In this document: piece by piece, positions 27,486-36,443 of the stretch
Numbering within the stretch: position 1 is the stretch's first letter
Layout: each line of letters starts with the position of its first letter
Source of the DNA: an uncultured Acetatifactor sp.
GTDB taxonomy: Bacteria > Bacillota > Clostridia > Lachnospirales > Lachnospiraceae
Assembly: GCF_910585425.1 (NCBI RefSeq)
Contig: NZ_CAJUCP010000016.1
Location: forward strand, 38,249 to 102,248
Direction of reading: 5' to 3'
Length of the DNA: 64,000 nucleotides
The notes under the pieces: model-generated
The model's input: only the letters and a program-made list of their open reading frames with translations
What the model was told of the DNA's origin: nothing
Database searches by the model: none
Program-made: the position numbers and the translations under genes

Positions 27486-29681
27486 TTAGGAAAGCTGCAC
27501 CTCATTCAGCTCCATCTGATACGCCGGATACTCCCCCATCCGAAGCGGCATGGGAAGCCCTGCGTTCATCAGCGCCGCGCCGGAATACCGCCTGCGGCTC
27601 TCCGCATCCTCATATATCCCTTCCGGCTTCAGGCCTTTCAGCCTCACATAAGTCACAGGCATGTTCCCGTGGACCTCCAGCATCACCACGTTCACCAGCG
27701 CCTTCGCCCCGTCCGGGGAGACGAACATCCAGGCCCCGCAGGAATCCCGGAAAGGATCCGACAGACGGTAATAATCCCCCTCCCGGACCAGGTCCGCATA
27801 CCCCTTGAACCGGATTACCTGCTCCTTCACCTCTTCCTTCTCCCGGTCCGTGAGCTTCCCGGGATCCAGCTCATAGCCAAATGTCCCCGCCATGGCCACC
27901 ACTCCCCTGGTATGGAGACTGGTCATCCGCCCGGTCTGGTGGTTGGGCACCGCAGACACATGGGAGCCCACCGCGGATATGGGATACAGGAAGGAAGTCC
28001 CGTACTGGATCCGCAGCCTGTCCACCGCGTCCGTATTGTCGCTGCACCATATCTGGGGCGTATAATACAGCATCCCCGCGTCGAACCTGCCGCCGCCGCC
28101 GCTGCAGCCCTCTATCAGGAGATCCGGATACTTCGCCGTCAGCTTCTCCAGGAAATCGTACAGCCCCACCATGTAATCGTAGGTCACCTTCCCCTGGGCG
28201 CTGCGGGCGGAATACACGTCCGCGATGCTCCGGTTCATGTCCCATTTCAGATACTCGATGTTCCCCTGCTCCAGCACCGAACAGATTCTGTCGAATATGA
28301 ATTCCCTTACATCTTCCCTGGAAAAATCCAGCACCAGCTGATTCCTGCCCCGGACAGGCTCCCGGCCCGGGACCTTCAGCGCCCAGTCCGGATGCTCCCG
28401 GTACAGGTCGCTGTCCTCCGACACCATCTCCGGCTCCACCCAGATGCCGAACTTCACCCCGCATCCGTTGACCCGTTCTATCATCTCTCCCAGGGTACAG
28501 CCCAGCTTCCTCTCGTTCACCTGCCAGTCCCCCAGGCCGCTGTTGTCGTCCTCCCGCTTGCCGAACCACCCGTCGTCCATGACCACCATGTCGATGCCAA
28601 GCTGCGCCGCGCTCTCCGCCAGCCGGACGATCGTATCCGCGTTGAAATCGAAATACGCCGCCTCCCAGCTATTCAGAAGCACAGGCCTTGCCTGCCCGGC
28701 GTACTTCCCCCTGCAGATATGATTCCTGATCAGCCCGTGGAACATCCGGGAAAGCTTCCCCAGCCCCCGGTCCGTATGCCCCAGAATCACCTCCGGCAGC
28801 ACCAGCTCCTCCCCCGGCTCCAGCGGATACCGGAAATATTCGCTCTGCAGCCCCATCATCACCCTGGTCTGCCCGAACTGGTCCATCTCCGCCTCGCACA
28901 TGAAATTCCCGCTGTACACGAACATCATCCCGTAACAGGAGCCATTGTCCTCCCCGGCCCCCTTCTCCGCCACAATCACCGCCGGATTGTACTGATGGCT
29001 GGAAGTCCCCCTGCGGCTCCCGATCACCTGATTCCCGTGGACGATCGCCGTGCGCTGGAAATTCCGCTCCATGGCATGCCTCCCGTGGAAGCCGATCAGG
29101 TCATACTCCCCCGCCACGAAGTCCAGACATCCCGACAGCGCCTTCTCCACCGTAATGCCGGTCCCTGCGCCGTTTTTGATCACGGCGCTCCTGGTAATGA
29201 TGTCCTCCCTCTCCAGCACACCATACAGAAGCGCCACCTCCACTCCGCTCACCAGATCCCTCAGCCGAATCTCCAGAGTCTCAGCCTCTCCCTGCTCCGC
29301 GTACACCGCCGGAAGCCCTTTCAGCCCATACTTCCCCTTCCGTACCTCATGCCCCGCATACCTTAAATCACAGCACTGGGACCCGTCCCCATTGCACACC
29401 GCCAGAGCGCTGCTGCGGAAATCCCCCGTCCCCAGCGCCGGATACTCCTGGGGCAGCGTATCCAGGGAGTAAGTCCTGTCTAACCCCGCCGCCGCCGGAT
29501 TTCCCGAAAACCCCCTGTCATAATAAGTCAGAAGATAGTCCATACACCCGGACACCTTCCCCCCATAATACAGATGCAGTAGATACCCATGCCCGTCCAC
29601 CTTCATCTGATAAGTGCTATGTTCCGTATGCAGCGTAAAAACGTGCTCCCCCTGTCCCTGCTTCTCATAAACAATCGCCAT
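27486..29681 (-). CDS. GH36 alpha-galactosidase
   Basis: A 731-aa cytoplasmic enzyme that removes terminal alpha-galactose. N-terminal beta-sandwich, then a (beta/alpha)8 domain with NSWEAAYFDFN, MDDGWFGKREDD, nucleophile Asp in YLKWDMNRSI and acid/base Asp in WCSDNTDAVDRL, plus the cofactor-independent GH36 motif EGCSGGGGRFDAG. Length is typical. It shares its orientation with the GH95/GH78-like genes and the CUT1 transporter upstream, fitting intracellular use of galactosylated and fucosylated oligosaccharides. Confidence 0.94.
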   Translation of the reverse strand: MAIVYEKQGQGEHVFTLHTEHSTYQMKVDGHGYLLHLYYGGKVSGCMDYLLTYYDRGFSGNPAAAGLDRTYSLDTLPQEYPALGTGDFRSSALAVCNGDGSQCCDLRYAGHEVRKGKYGLKGLPAVYAEQGEAETLEIRLRDLVSGVEVALLYGVLEREDIITRSAVIKNGAGTGITVEKALSGCLDFVAGEYDLIGFHGRHAMERNFQRTAIVHGNQVIGSRRGTSSHQYNPAVIVAEKGAGEDNGSCYGMMFVYSGNFMCEAEMDQFGQTRVMMGLQSEYFRYPLEPGEELVLPEVILGHTDRGLGKLSRMFHGLIRNHICRGKYAGQARPVLLNSWEAAYFDFNADTIVRLAESAAQLGIDMVVMDDGWFGKREDDNSGLGDWQVNERKLGCTLGEMIERVNGCGVKFGIWVEPEMVSEDSDLYREHPDWALKVPGREPVRGRNQLVLDFSREDVREFIFDRICSVLEQGNIEYLKWDMNRSIADVYSARSAQGKVTYDYMVGLYDFLEKLTAKYPDLLIEGCSGGGGRFDAGMLYYTPQIWCSDNTDAVDRLRIQYGTSFLYPISAVGSHVSAVPNHQTGRMTSLHTRGVVAMAGTFGYELDPGKLTDREKEEVKEQVIRFKGYADLVREGDYYRLSDPFRDSCGAWMFVSPDGAKALVNVVMLEVHGNMPVTYVRLKGLKPEGIYEDAESRRRYSGAALMNAGLPMPLRMGEYPAYQMELNEVQLS

Positions 29682-29804
29682 AACCTGTCACCGCCATCCT
29701 TTTCTCAATACTATACCAAAGACCGCCAGAATTTACAACCCCGCAAATCGCCCCCATAAAACTTAAAAGGCCCCCCGAAAGCCCAAGCGGCCCGCGGAAA
29801 CCCA

Positions 29805-29969
29805 GGCGGCAGGGGCGGGGGGCTTCGCGAAAGCACCATAGGGCTGGCGCTGCGGCATAATCCGCTGCCCAGGGAGACTAAGGGGCATCCCTTCCGCCCC
29901 TTAGTCGAACGCAGCAGCGGATTTCCGCAGCGCCAGCCCTGCCGAGCGAAGCCCCCCGCCCCTGCCGCC
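29805..29969. repeat. 165-bp nested GC-rich palindrome
   Basis: Four nested paired arms close on a 9-nt centre: 24 bp perfect (29805-29828 with 29946-29969), 16 bp perfect (29840-29855 with 29925-29940), 7 bp (29862-29868 with 29914-29920) and 8 bp (29879-29886 with 29896-29903). It fills much of the 446-bp gap 29682-30127 between the ABC permease and GH36 genes, where I see no gene. Confidence 0.92.
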
Positions 29970-30127
29970 GTCCCCTAGCCGCGCCCCCCAAATCTGCAAA
30001 ACCAGCCAGCACACCCCCCAGTCCCCCGCGGAATGCCTGGCTGTATCTAAACCCCATTGAGAGGATTCCCCTTTTCCGCAGAGGGCTCCCCTTTTTAGGA
30101 AAGCCCCCTCAGAACCTCAAATCCGAA

Positions 30128-30973
30128 TCACTTCACCGCCCCGTTCGTGACTCCATCCAGAATCTGCTTCTGACAAATCATATAGAAAATCAGAATCGGA
30201 ATCAGCGAAAGCAGATAAGACGCAAACGCCAGATTATAATTCGTCCCGAACTGCGACTGGAAATTCAACTGCGCCAACGGCAGCGTGTTCTCCCCGGATC
30301 CCGCCATGATGATCAACGGCGTCATCACGTCATTCCACACAGCCAGCGCCGTGATCACGGCCACCGTGGCATGCATGGGCCCCATGATCGGGAAGATGAT
30401 GCTCCAGTACGTCCTCCAGGTAGAGGCCCCGTCCACCTTGGCCGCCTCCTCCAGCGCAATCGGAATATTCACCAGATACCCCGAGTACAACATAATGTTC
30501 ATGGGCATATAGAACACCACATACAGCAGGATGACCCCCACCCAGTTGGCCAGATGCAGCTCCGCCGTCTGCTTCGCCAGAGGCATCATCAGAATCGCGA
30601 AGGGAACGAACATACCGCTGACGATGAACAGATACACGAAACTGTAGAACTTGCTGTGGGCCTTGTTCCGCCCCAGCGCATACCCCATCAGGGAATGCAC
30701 CAGCACCGACAGCACGATCGTAGTCACGGAGATCAGCAGGCTGTTGCGCAGGGAATGCCAGAAATCCGTCACCCGCATGGCCTCCCTGAAATTGTCCAGG
30801 CTCCAGGTCCTGGGCAGGGAAAGGATGCCGCCGATGCTGTTGGTCATCTCAGAGGGCTGTTTGAAAGCGATCACAATGGTCATGTACAAAGGAAAGATGA
30901 TTGTGGAGAGGCCCAGAATCAACAGTATCATGACGCCTCTGTTGGATTTTCCTATGGATGATGTATGTTTCAT
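30128..30973 (-). CDS. CUT1 sugar ABC transporter permease (MalG-like)
   Basis: A 281-aa inner permease with six membrane helices and the EAA loop EEAAKVDGASTWRTYW near residue 190, which contacts the ATPase. The C-terminus DGVTNGAVK is typical of the MalG/LacG group. Its ATG overlaps the stop of the partner permease (ATGA). No ATPase gene is in the operon, so a shared MsmK/UgpC-type ATPase encoded elsewhere is expected. Confidence 0.93.
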   Translation of the reverse strand: MKHTSSIGKSNRGVMILLILGLSTIIFPLYMTIVIAFKQPSEMTNSIGGILSLPRTWSLDNFREAMRVTDFWHSLRNSLLISVTTIVLSVLVHSLMGYALGRNKAHSKFYSFVYLFIVSGMFVPFAILMMPLAKQTAELHLANWVGVILLYVVFYMPMNIMLYSGYLVNIPIALEEAAKVDGASTWRTYWSIIFPIMGPMHATVAVITALAVWNDVMTPLIIMAGSGENTLPLAQLNFQSQFGTNYNLAFASYLLSLIPILIFYMICQKQILDGVTNGAVK

Positions 30974-31836
30974 AGCTGCTCCTCCTTTGAGCTGGAAAAT
31001 TTCATCTGCGCTACCGAAAGCACCACGATCACAATGAAGAATACCACCGCATTGGCGCTCTGGAACCCGAACTGCCCGCCTGACATACCGTTATTGTAGA
31101 TCAGATAGGAGATGGATTCCGTGCTCTGCGCAGGGCCGCCCTTGGTCAACGCCATAATCTGGTCGAAGACCATCAGGAAGTTCTTCACGCACAGCACCAT
31201 ATTGATGGAGAAGAACGGGATGATCAGGGGGAAGGTCAGGTAGCGGAACTGCTTCCAGCCCGTGGCCCCGTCAAGCCCCCCCGCCTCGTACACATCCTCG
31301 GGAACCGTCTGCAGGCCCGAGATATAGATGATCGTGTTCATGGCGATGGCCTGCCAGGCGCATACAATCATGACGCCGATCCACGCCTTGCTGGGGCTGG
31401 ACAGGATGCTGCTGCTCAGCGCCTTGATCCCTGTCATGTCCGCCAGCGCGGGGATGATGTAAGTAAAGAAGTAGTTGAAGATATAGCCCACTACCAGGGA
31501 GCCCAGGATATTGGGCAGGAAGTACGCCCCCCGGAAGAACCCCTTGGCCCGGATCTTGCTGTTCAGGGCCATGGCCAGAAGCAGGCTGATCACATTCACC
31601 ACCACCGTGGAAACCAGAGCCAGCTTGATGGTGAACCAATAGGATTTCCCTACGCGGGCATCCGAAAACAAATCGATGTAATTCCGGAACCCAACCCAGT
31701 CGTACTTGCCGAAGCCCCTGAAATTCGTGAAGCTGTACACCACGCCGCGGATCAGCGGGATGGTATTGAAGCAGACGAACAGGGCAAGAATCGGTATGGT
31801 AATCAGCAGAAACGTTCTTTGTCTGTCATTTTTCAT
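30970..31836 (-). CDS. CUT1 sugar ABC transporter permease (MalF-like)
   Basis: A 288-aa permease with six membrane helices; the EAA loop is YEAGGLDGATGWKQFRYLT. It follows the binding-protein gene by 29 bp with GGGGTG before the ATG and overlaps the second permease by 4 bp. Together with the lipoprotein it forms a di- to oligosaccharide importer. Confidence 0.93.
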   Translation of the reverse strand: MKNDRQRTFLLITIPILALFVCFNTIPLIRGVVYSFTNFRGFGKYDWVGFRNYIDLFSDARVGKSYWFTIKLALVSTVVVNVISLLLAMALNSKIRAKGFFRGAYFLPNILGSLVVGYIFNYFFTYIIPALADMTGIKALSSSILSSPSKAWIGVMIVCAWQAIAMNTIIYISGLQTVPEDVYEAGGLDGATGWKQFRYLTFPLIIPFFSINMVLCVKNFLMVFDQIMALTKGGPAQSTESISYLIYNNGMSGGQFGFQSANAVVFFIVIVVLSVAQMKFSSSKEEQL

Positions 31837-31865
31837 AGTCTAACACCCCTTCTCGGTTTTTCCTG

Positions 31866-33215
31866 TCATTGATTGTTCTGGGCATACTCCTGCACCATGC
31901 GGATGATGTCCCTGTTGTACCTCTGCCAGTTCCTGTCGAAATCGGCCAGAAATGCGTCCACGTCCTTCTCAATCAGGAAGGTCTGGAGCAGAGCGTCCAC
32001 AGACATCTCCGAGGGATAATAGTGGTCCTGGTAGTCCGTCATGTTCCCCGACTCGATGAACTCCAGCATGCCGTCCAGCATGGAGGCCAGCCGGAACTCC
32101 CCGTTCTTGCAGGGAACCGCGTTCTGGTCGTCGATGTAGCGCTGGATGTTCTCGTCCGCCAGCAGAAAGTCCAGGACTTCATAGGCCGCCTCCTTGTTCT
32201 CGCAGCCGTCCATGACGCAGAACCCAAGGTCGATGCCGGAGTTCAGCGTCCTGTCCTCTTTGTTGTCGCAGGCCGGCATCACGAAGGAATCGATGTCCAG
32301 ATCCGGATTCACGGACAGGATCTGGGGCGTGGCATAGCTGCCGATGGGGTACATGGCCGATTCCCCTCTGGCGAAAGCGGTACAGGCGTCATTGTAGCCG
32401 TAGGCGAAGGGATCCTCCGGCCCGTAGGGCAAAAGCTGCATGTACTTCTCCGCCAGCTCCCTGTACTGATCCGTGAAAGTGGTCTCGCCTCTGTTCACCT
32501 GCTTCGTGGTGTCCGCGGGGGCCAGCTCCACGGCCATGGCGTTCCAGGGCGCCAGGCAGGTCCAGGTGTCCTTGAAGCCGAAGTAGAAGGGCAGTATCCC
32601 CTCCCCCTGGATCTGGTCGCAGAGCGCCAGCAGCTCATCCCAGGTCTGGGGTATCTCCCAGCCGTGCTGGGCGAACATCTCCCTGTTGTACAGCACCCCC
32701 GCCGCGTTGGCCACATAGGGCACGATGTAAGTGCCGTCCACGGGCACCAGCTCCAGGGCCTCCGCGATGTCCAGGTATCCCTGGTTGATGCTCCCAAGCC
32801 CGCCGTACTCCGACACGTCCTCCAGAATCTGGGCATCCACAAAATAGGAATAATTGATGTCGCCGCCGATTCCTATGATGTCTGGATAGTCCTCTCTGAT
32901 GAACCGGGTCTTTAAGATGGTCATCGCATCGTTGGGGGAACTGATCGTCAGGTGGATGTCGTCATGTGTGGCATTGAACTGCTCTTCCACCGTCTTGAAG
33001 TAGTTCGCCGCTTCCGGTTTGTACTGGACAATCTCAATCTCCGTCTTCTGACTGTCCCCGGAGGTTCCACATCCCGCGAGAGGAACCGCTGCCGCCATAC
33101 AGCCCAGTGCCAGTCCCACGCATTTCATTCTCTTTCCCTGGAATGCTCTTCTTCCATGGAATGCTTTTCTTCCATGGGATGCTTTTCTTCCATGGGATGC
33201 TTTTCTTTCATTCAT
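31866..33215 (-). CDS. CUT1 sugar-binding lipoprotein with repeat-expanded N-terminus
   Basis: A 449-aa extracellular solute-binding protein (family 1), anchored by lipid: lipobox PLAGC after the hydrophobic stretch CVGLALGCMAAAV. ATG 33215 has GGAG 8 nt upstream, so the RKASHG repeats are translated ahead of the signal core and give an unusually long basic n-region of about 30 residues. A start at the Met of RMKCVGL, with GGGAAAGAG before it, is possible and would skip them. The mature part (TYIVPYVANAAGVLYNREMF) is standard for the family. Confidence 0.9.
   Translation of the reverse strand: MNERKASHGRKASHGRKAFHGRRAFQGKRMKCVGLALGCMAAAVPLAGCGTSGDSQKTEIEIVQYKPEAANYFKTVEEQFNATHDDIHLTISSPNDAMTILKTRFIREDYPDIIGIGGDINYSYFVDAQILEDVSEYGGLGSINQGYLDIAEALELVPVDGTYIVPYVANAAGVLYNREMFAQHGWEIPQTWDELLALCDQIQGEGILPFYFGFKDTWTCLAPWNAMAVELAPADTTKQVNRGETTFTDQYRELAEKYMQLLPYGPEDPFAYGYNDACTAFARGESAMYPIGSYATPQILSVNPDLDIDSFVMPACDNKEDRTLNSGIDLGFCVMDGCENKEAAYEVLDFLLADENIQRYIDDQNAVPCKNGEFRLASMLDGMLEFIESGNMTDYQDHYYPSEMSVDALLQTFLIEKDVDAFLADFDRNWQRYNRDIIRMVQEYAQNNQ
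33136..33207 (-). repeat. 18-bp minisatellite at the binding-protein N-terminus
   Basis: Four 18-bp units start at 33136, 33154, 33172 and 33190 (CCATGGGATGCTTTTCTT type), in frame, coding RKASHG-like hexapeptides just before the signal peptide core. Confidence 0.88.
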
Positions 33216-33262
33216 GGCATTCACTCCTTCTTTTTTTGGTAAAAAAATGATAACATACCTTT

Positions 33263-33282
33263 ATGCTATCGTTAAATAGCAT
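33263..33282. promoter_or_regulatory. Candidate operator between the AraC regulator and the transporter operon
   Basis: ATGCTAT-6 nt-ATAGCAT is a perfect 7-bp inverted repeat in the AT-rich divergent intergenic region. A TATAAT at 33392-33397 is a possible -10 for the AraC gene. Confidence 0.45.
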
Positions 33283-33465
33283 TATTTTGCATGTTCTATT
33301 CCATTATGCCACTTTTTTAGAATTTTGTTGCAGTCGGCTAGCATTTTGGTATATAATCACGATCATAGGGTTCGCGAAGCGGTTTCTATGATATAATGTG
33401 ATTAATGACTTTTGCGAAAGATTGTTTCATGACATGTAGTATAATATTACACAGAGGGGTATCTT

Positions 33466-34329
33466 ATGAGCGAGGTAATTTTTTCCGTCTTTCCAAGCGA
33501 GAATTTTATTGACCTTGGACTCTATCAATTCGGCTGGGAGCAGTGCGACCCTTCCCATTCCTATGGCCCGGCTGCCAGAAACCACTATCTCTTCCACCTG
33601 TGCCTGTCCGGCACGGGCCGGCTCTACGCGGAGGCCTCCAAAGGCAAATCCAACGAATACCAGATCAAGAGCGGCCAGGGCTTTCTCCTGTTCCCCAACC
33701 AGATAGCCACCTATATCGCCGATCAGGAGCTTCCCTGGGAATACGCCTGGCTGGAATTCGACGGGCTGCGGGTGACGGAGAGCCTTGCGCGGGCAGGGCT
33801 GTCCCCCACCCGACCGGTATACAGGGCCCACCACAAGGACATCTACCAGACCATGAAGGACGAAATGCTCTACATCGTGCACCACAAGGAGGAGACTCCG
33901 CTCCACCTGATCGGGCATCTCTATCTGTTCCTGGACAGCCTGGTCCGTTCCTCCGCCTCGCCCTCCGCCCAGGCCGAACAGGGAGGACGTCTGCGTGACT
34001 TCTATATGAAAGAGGCCTTCGCCTTCATCGAGCAGAACTTCCAGAACGATATCTCCGTGGAGGACATCGCCGCGACCTGCGGCCTGAACCGGAGCTATTT
34101 CGGGAAAATCTTCCATGAGAGCACAGGGAAATCCCCCCAGGAATTCCTGATCTCCTACCGCATGACCAAGGCAACGGAGCTTTTAAAACTGACAGACCTG
34201 TCAATTTCTGACATCGGGAATGTGGTGGGCTATCCGAACCAGCTGCATTTTTCCAGGGCGTTCAAAAATGTGTATGGGATGTCGCCCAGGGACTGGCGGT
34301 ATGCGCATGGGGGGAAGCGCCATCGTTAG
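33466..34329 (+). CDS. AraC-family regulator of the sugar transporter locus
   Basis: A 287-aa protein with an N-terminal cupin-like sensing domain (YLFHLCLSGTGRLYAE) and a C-terminal double helix-turn-helix: ISVEDIAATCGLNRSYFGKI and LSISDIGNVVGYPNQLHFSR followed by FKNVYGMSPRDWR. It is divergent from the binding-protein operon and probably activates it and the nearby glycosidases when the sugar is present. GGGG precedes the ATG at usable spacing. Confidence 0.92.
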   Translation: MSEVIFSVFPSENFIDLGLYQFGWEQCDPSHSYGPAARNHYLFHLCLSGTGRLYAEASKGKSNEYQIKSGQGFLLFPNQIATYIADQELPWEYAWLEFDGLRVTESLARAGLSPTRPVYRAHHKDIYQTMKDEMLYIVHHKEETPLHLIGHLYLFLDSLVRSSASPSAQAEQGGRLRDFYMKEAFAFIEQNFQNDISVEDIAATCGLNRSYFGKIFHESTGKSPQEFLISYRMTKATELLKLTDLSISDIGNVVGYPNQLHFSRAFKNVYGMSPRDWRYAHGGKRHR

Positions 34330-34475
34330 TGAGGGTCTGGGCCGGATATATCCTCCTGTGCGCTGCCGCGGATATCCTCCTGGCCCGGAAGACCAGGCCC
34401 TCCTCATCTCCAGGCCGTCCCTGCCCATAGCTGAATCCCCGGCTGCATGAAAACGGAAGAAGGCCCCGGACAGAG

Positions 34476-34505
34476 AAAGGGCGCAGCCCGCAGGCTGCGC
34501 CCTTT
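34476..34505. terminator. Bidirectional terminator
   Basis: AAAGGGCGCAGCC-cgca-GGCTGCGCCCTTT is a perfect 13-bp stem between the convergent AraC gene and the lipoprotein gene. Confidence 0.85.
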
Positions 34506-34523
34506 GATGGAAAGGTTCGGTCT

Positions 34524-35189
34524 TCACTCCAGGACAGTGCTCCTGTACTCGATGGAGGCCACTTCCTCCTCCTTGAGGATGAAGACGAGCTTCATGCCGC
34601 CCTTTCTGTAGATGATCATGCCACACTCCTCCGTGCCGCCATCGGGATAGGCCTGGAGCACCTTGTCCCGGGAGTCCCCGATGCAGATGCCCTCCTGGGT
34701 GGCCACGGAATCGTCCTTCAGGACCACTGCGGACACGTAGTCCTTGTCGCCGGTGGGATAGGTGTCCAGCTCGAAGCCGTTGTAGGTGTATGTCTTGTCC
34801 AGGCCCTCAAAGGCGCAGCTGGCCGCCTCGAAATAGGAGACCGGCTCCCCGAGCTGCTCCAGGATCGGGGCCGCGTCCGCGTCCATTTCTATGGTGGCGC
34901 CCTTTGCGGTGAACTGATAGCCCGCTCCGGATGCGGCGCCGCCCTGGCCGGAATCCTGCTGCCCTTCCTGGGCCCCGCCGTCCTGCTGCCCCTCGCCTGC
35001 CGCCTCCCCGTCTTCCGAAGCGCCGCCTTCACCCGCCCCGGAGGTAAGGTCCACCGGTTCCATGTTCTGGACGCTTCCGCCGATGGTCTTCTCGTCCTCT
35101 TTGCCGCAGCCTGTGGCAAGGAGCATGGCTGCCGCCAGAAGCACGGCGCATTTTTTCATGGTGCTGATTTTACTTTCTTTCTTTTTCAT
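34524..35189 (-). CDS. Lipoprotein of unknown function
   Basis: A 221-aa protein with a signal peptide and lipobox (LLATGCGK, Cys at about 28). A Gly/Glu/Gln-rich low-complexity linker (GEGQQDGGAQEGQQDSGQGG region) is followed by a ~120-residue globular domain (FTAKGATIEMDADAAPILEQ onward). The start has AGGAG upstream. It lies 205 bp after the dlt-like operon. A weak hairpin (35265-35294) sits in that gap. No function is assigned. Confidence 0.78.
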   Translation of the reverse strand: MKKKESKISTMKKCAVLLAAAMLLATGCGKEDEKTIGGSVQNMEPVDLTSGAGEGGASEDGEAAGEGQQDGGAQEGQQDSGQGGAASGAGYQFTAKGATIEMDADAAPILEQLGEPVSYFEAASCAFEGLDKTYTYNGFELDTYPTGDKDYVSAVVLKDDSVATQEGICIGDSRDKVLQAYPDGGTEECGMIIYRKGGMKLVFILKEEEVASIEYRSTVLE

Positions 35190-35393
35190 TTTGTTCTCTC
35201 CTTTGTAGTCATTGTGATTTCTGTGGCAGGCACGATGGTCGAACCCTGTCGGTATGTCCTCATCACCTGCCGTGAGCCGGGCTGCGCGGCAGGTTTATTC
35301 GGCCGCAGGTATGTGCCAGCCAGCTTTGGCGCACTGCTGTCCCCCGCAATGGGCGTATGCCCTGTGCTGGTTCGCCAGGTATCTTCCGGGCGT

Positions 35394-36443
35394 TCATTTC
35401 ATGCCGTAATACCGATATTGCTCTTCCTTTTCGGCTTCATAGGCGGCAAGCTTTTCCTCCCAGAGGGCGGCCAGGTGCGCTTCGCCCCTGCGGTCGGGAA
35501 CGCCCAGCTCTTCTGTCAGCATCCTGCCCAGATACCGGGAGAGCTTCTCCGCCCCGGACAGGTTCATGTGCAAGCCGCCGTCGTAGGTGTCCGTGCTGTA
35601 GTCGATGCCGGTGTCCTCCCCGAGCTCCAGGAAATTGAGATAGCGCAGACCCCGCGCCGCTGCGTACTCCTCCACCTGGGCCTCCCACTCCGGATACCAG
35701 TAGGGGTACAGGCTGGGGGCTTTTATCAGGAGGAGTTCGATTCCTTTTTCCTCACAGAGGGCGGTCATCTTGTCCAGGTATTTCCATGCGTTCTCGCCGA
35801 AACTGTAATCCCCCAGGATACGGCCCTCCGGCACGTTCTCCGCCGCCTTCACGTCCACCCGCATGTAGTAGCCGTTGTGGGAGACGGGCTTGGTGCGGAA
35901 CATGTACTGCACATCGGCCCGGGTGAGTTCGCTCCATCTGGAATGGTAGCGCAGGATGGGGAAGACATAGTCCAGGAAGCTCTCCTCCTCTTTCATGGAA
36001 GCCAGGATTGCCTTCACTTTTACAGGAGACCACTCCATTCCCTCCAGGGTCATGCGGTTGTAGGCTTCCTTCTGGGACTGGTCATACTGGAGGGACAATA
36101 TATTGAACACCACCACCTCAGGGGTCTCGTAGCGCAGGGTGTCCTCCAGCAGGTAGTAGGACTGCCAGATATACTGCTGGGCGCTGCCGCGGATGTAGCT
36201 GTTGATGCCGTATTCCTGCCAGAGCACCGCAGGGGAGAAGTTCTCGTAGACCTCGCAGTCCCCTATGAAGATGACGTTGTGGTCTTTTTCTTCTTTATAA
36301 TATTCGGCGATGAAGGCGCCTTCTACCACGTCGTCCACGTACTTGGGCACCAGCAGGCGCTGGAGCAGGAACAATGTGGCAAGGACGATGCATGCCGATG
36401 CTGTTATTTTTATGCACTTTTGCGCTTTTGTATTCTTTTTCAT
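35394..36443 (-). CDS. DltD/SGNH-like membrane-anchored protein with Cys at the nucleophile position
   Basis: A 349-aa protein with one N-terminal membrane anchor (residues 10-30) and an extracytoplasmic SGNH-like domain. Block I reads FIGDCEVYENF where GDS or GSS is usual, so Cys replaces the expected Ser. The C-terminal DGGLHMN supplies the Asp and His pair. Gene order (AMP ligase, carrier protein, MBOAT, this) matches the dlt system, in which DltD helps transfer D-alanine to teichoic acid. It starts inside the stop of a GNAT remnant (ATGA). Confidence 0.8.
   Translation of the reverse strand: MKKNTKAQKCIKITASACIVLATLFLLQRLLVPKYVDDVVEGAFIAEYYKEEKDHNVIFIGDCEVYENFSPAVLWQEYGINSYIRGSAQQYIWQSYYLLEDTLRYETPEVVVFNILSLQYDQSQKEAYNRMTLEGMEWSPVKVKAILASMKEEESFLDYVFPILRYHSRWSELTRADVQYMFRTKPVSHNGYYMRVDVKAAENVPEGRILGDYSFGENAWKYLDKMTALCEEKGIELLLIKAPSLYPYWYPEWEAQVEEYAAARGLRYLNFLELGEDTGIDYSTDTYDGGLHMNLSGAEKLSRYLGRMLTEELGVPDRRGEAHLAALWEEKLAAYEAEKEEQYRYYGMK

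Noticed and set aside
27399..29366. 655-codon plus-strand frame opposite GH36
   Set aside because: Antisense shadow; no SD or domain, while the minus strand has all GH36 motifs.
35265..35294. ACCTGCCG/CGGCAGGT hairpin as terminator of the dlt-like operon
   Set aside because: The stem is only 8 bp with a long loop and no T-run on the minus strand.
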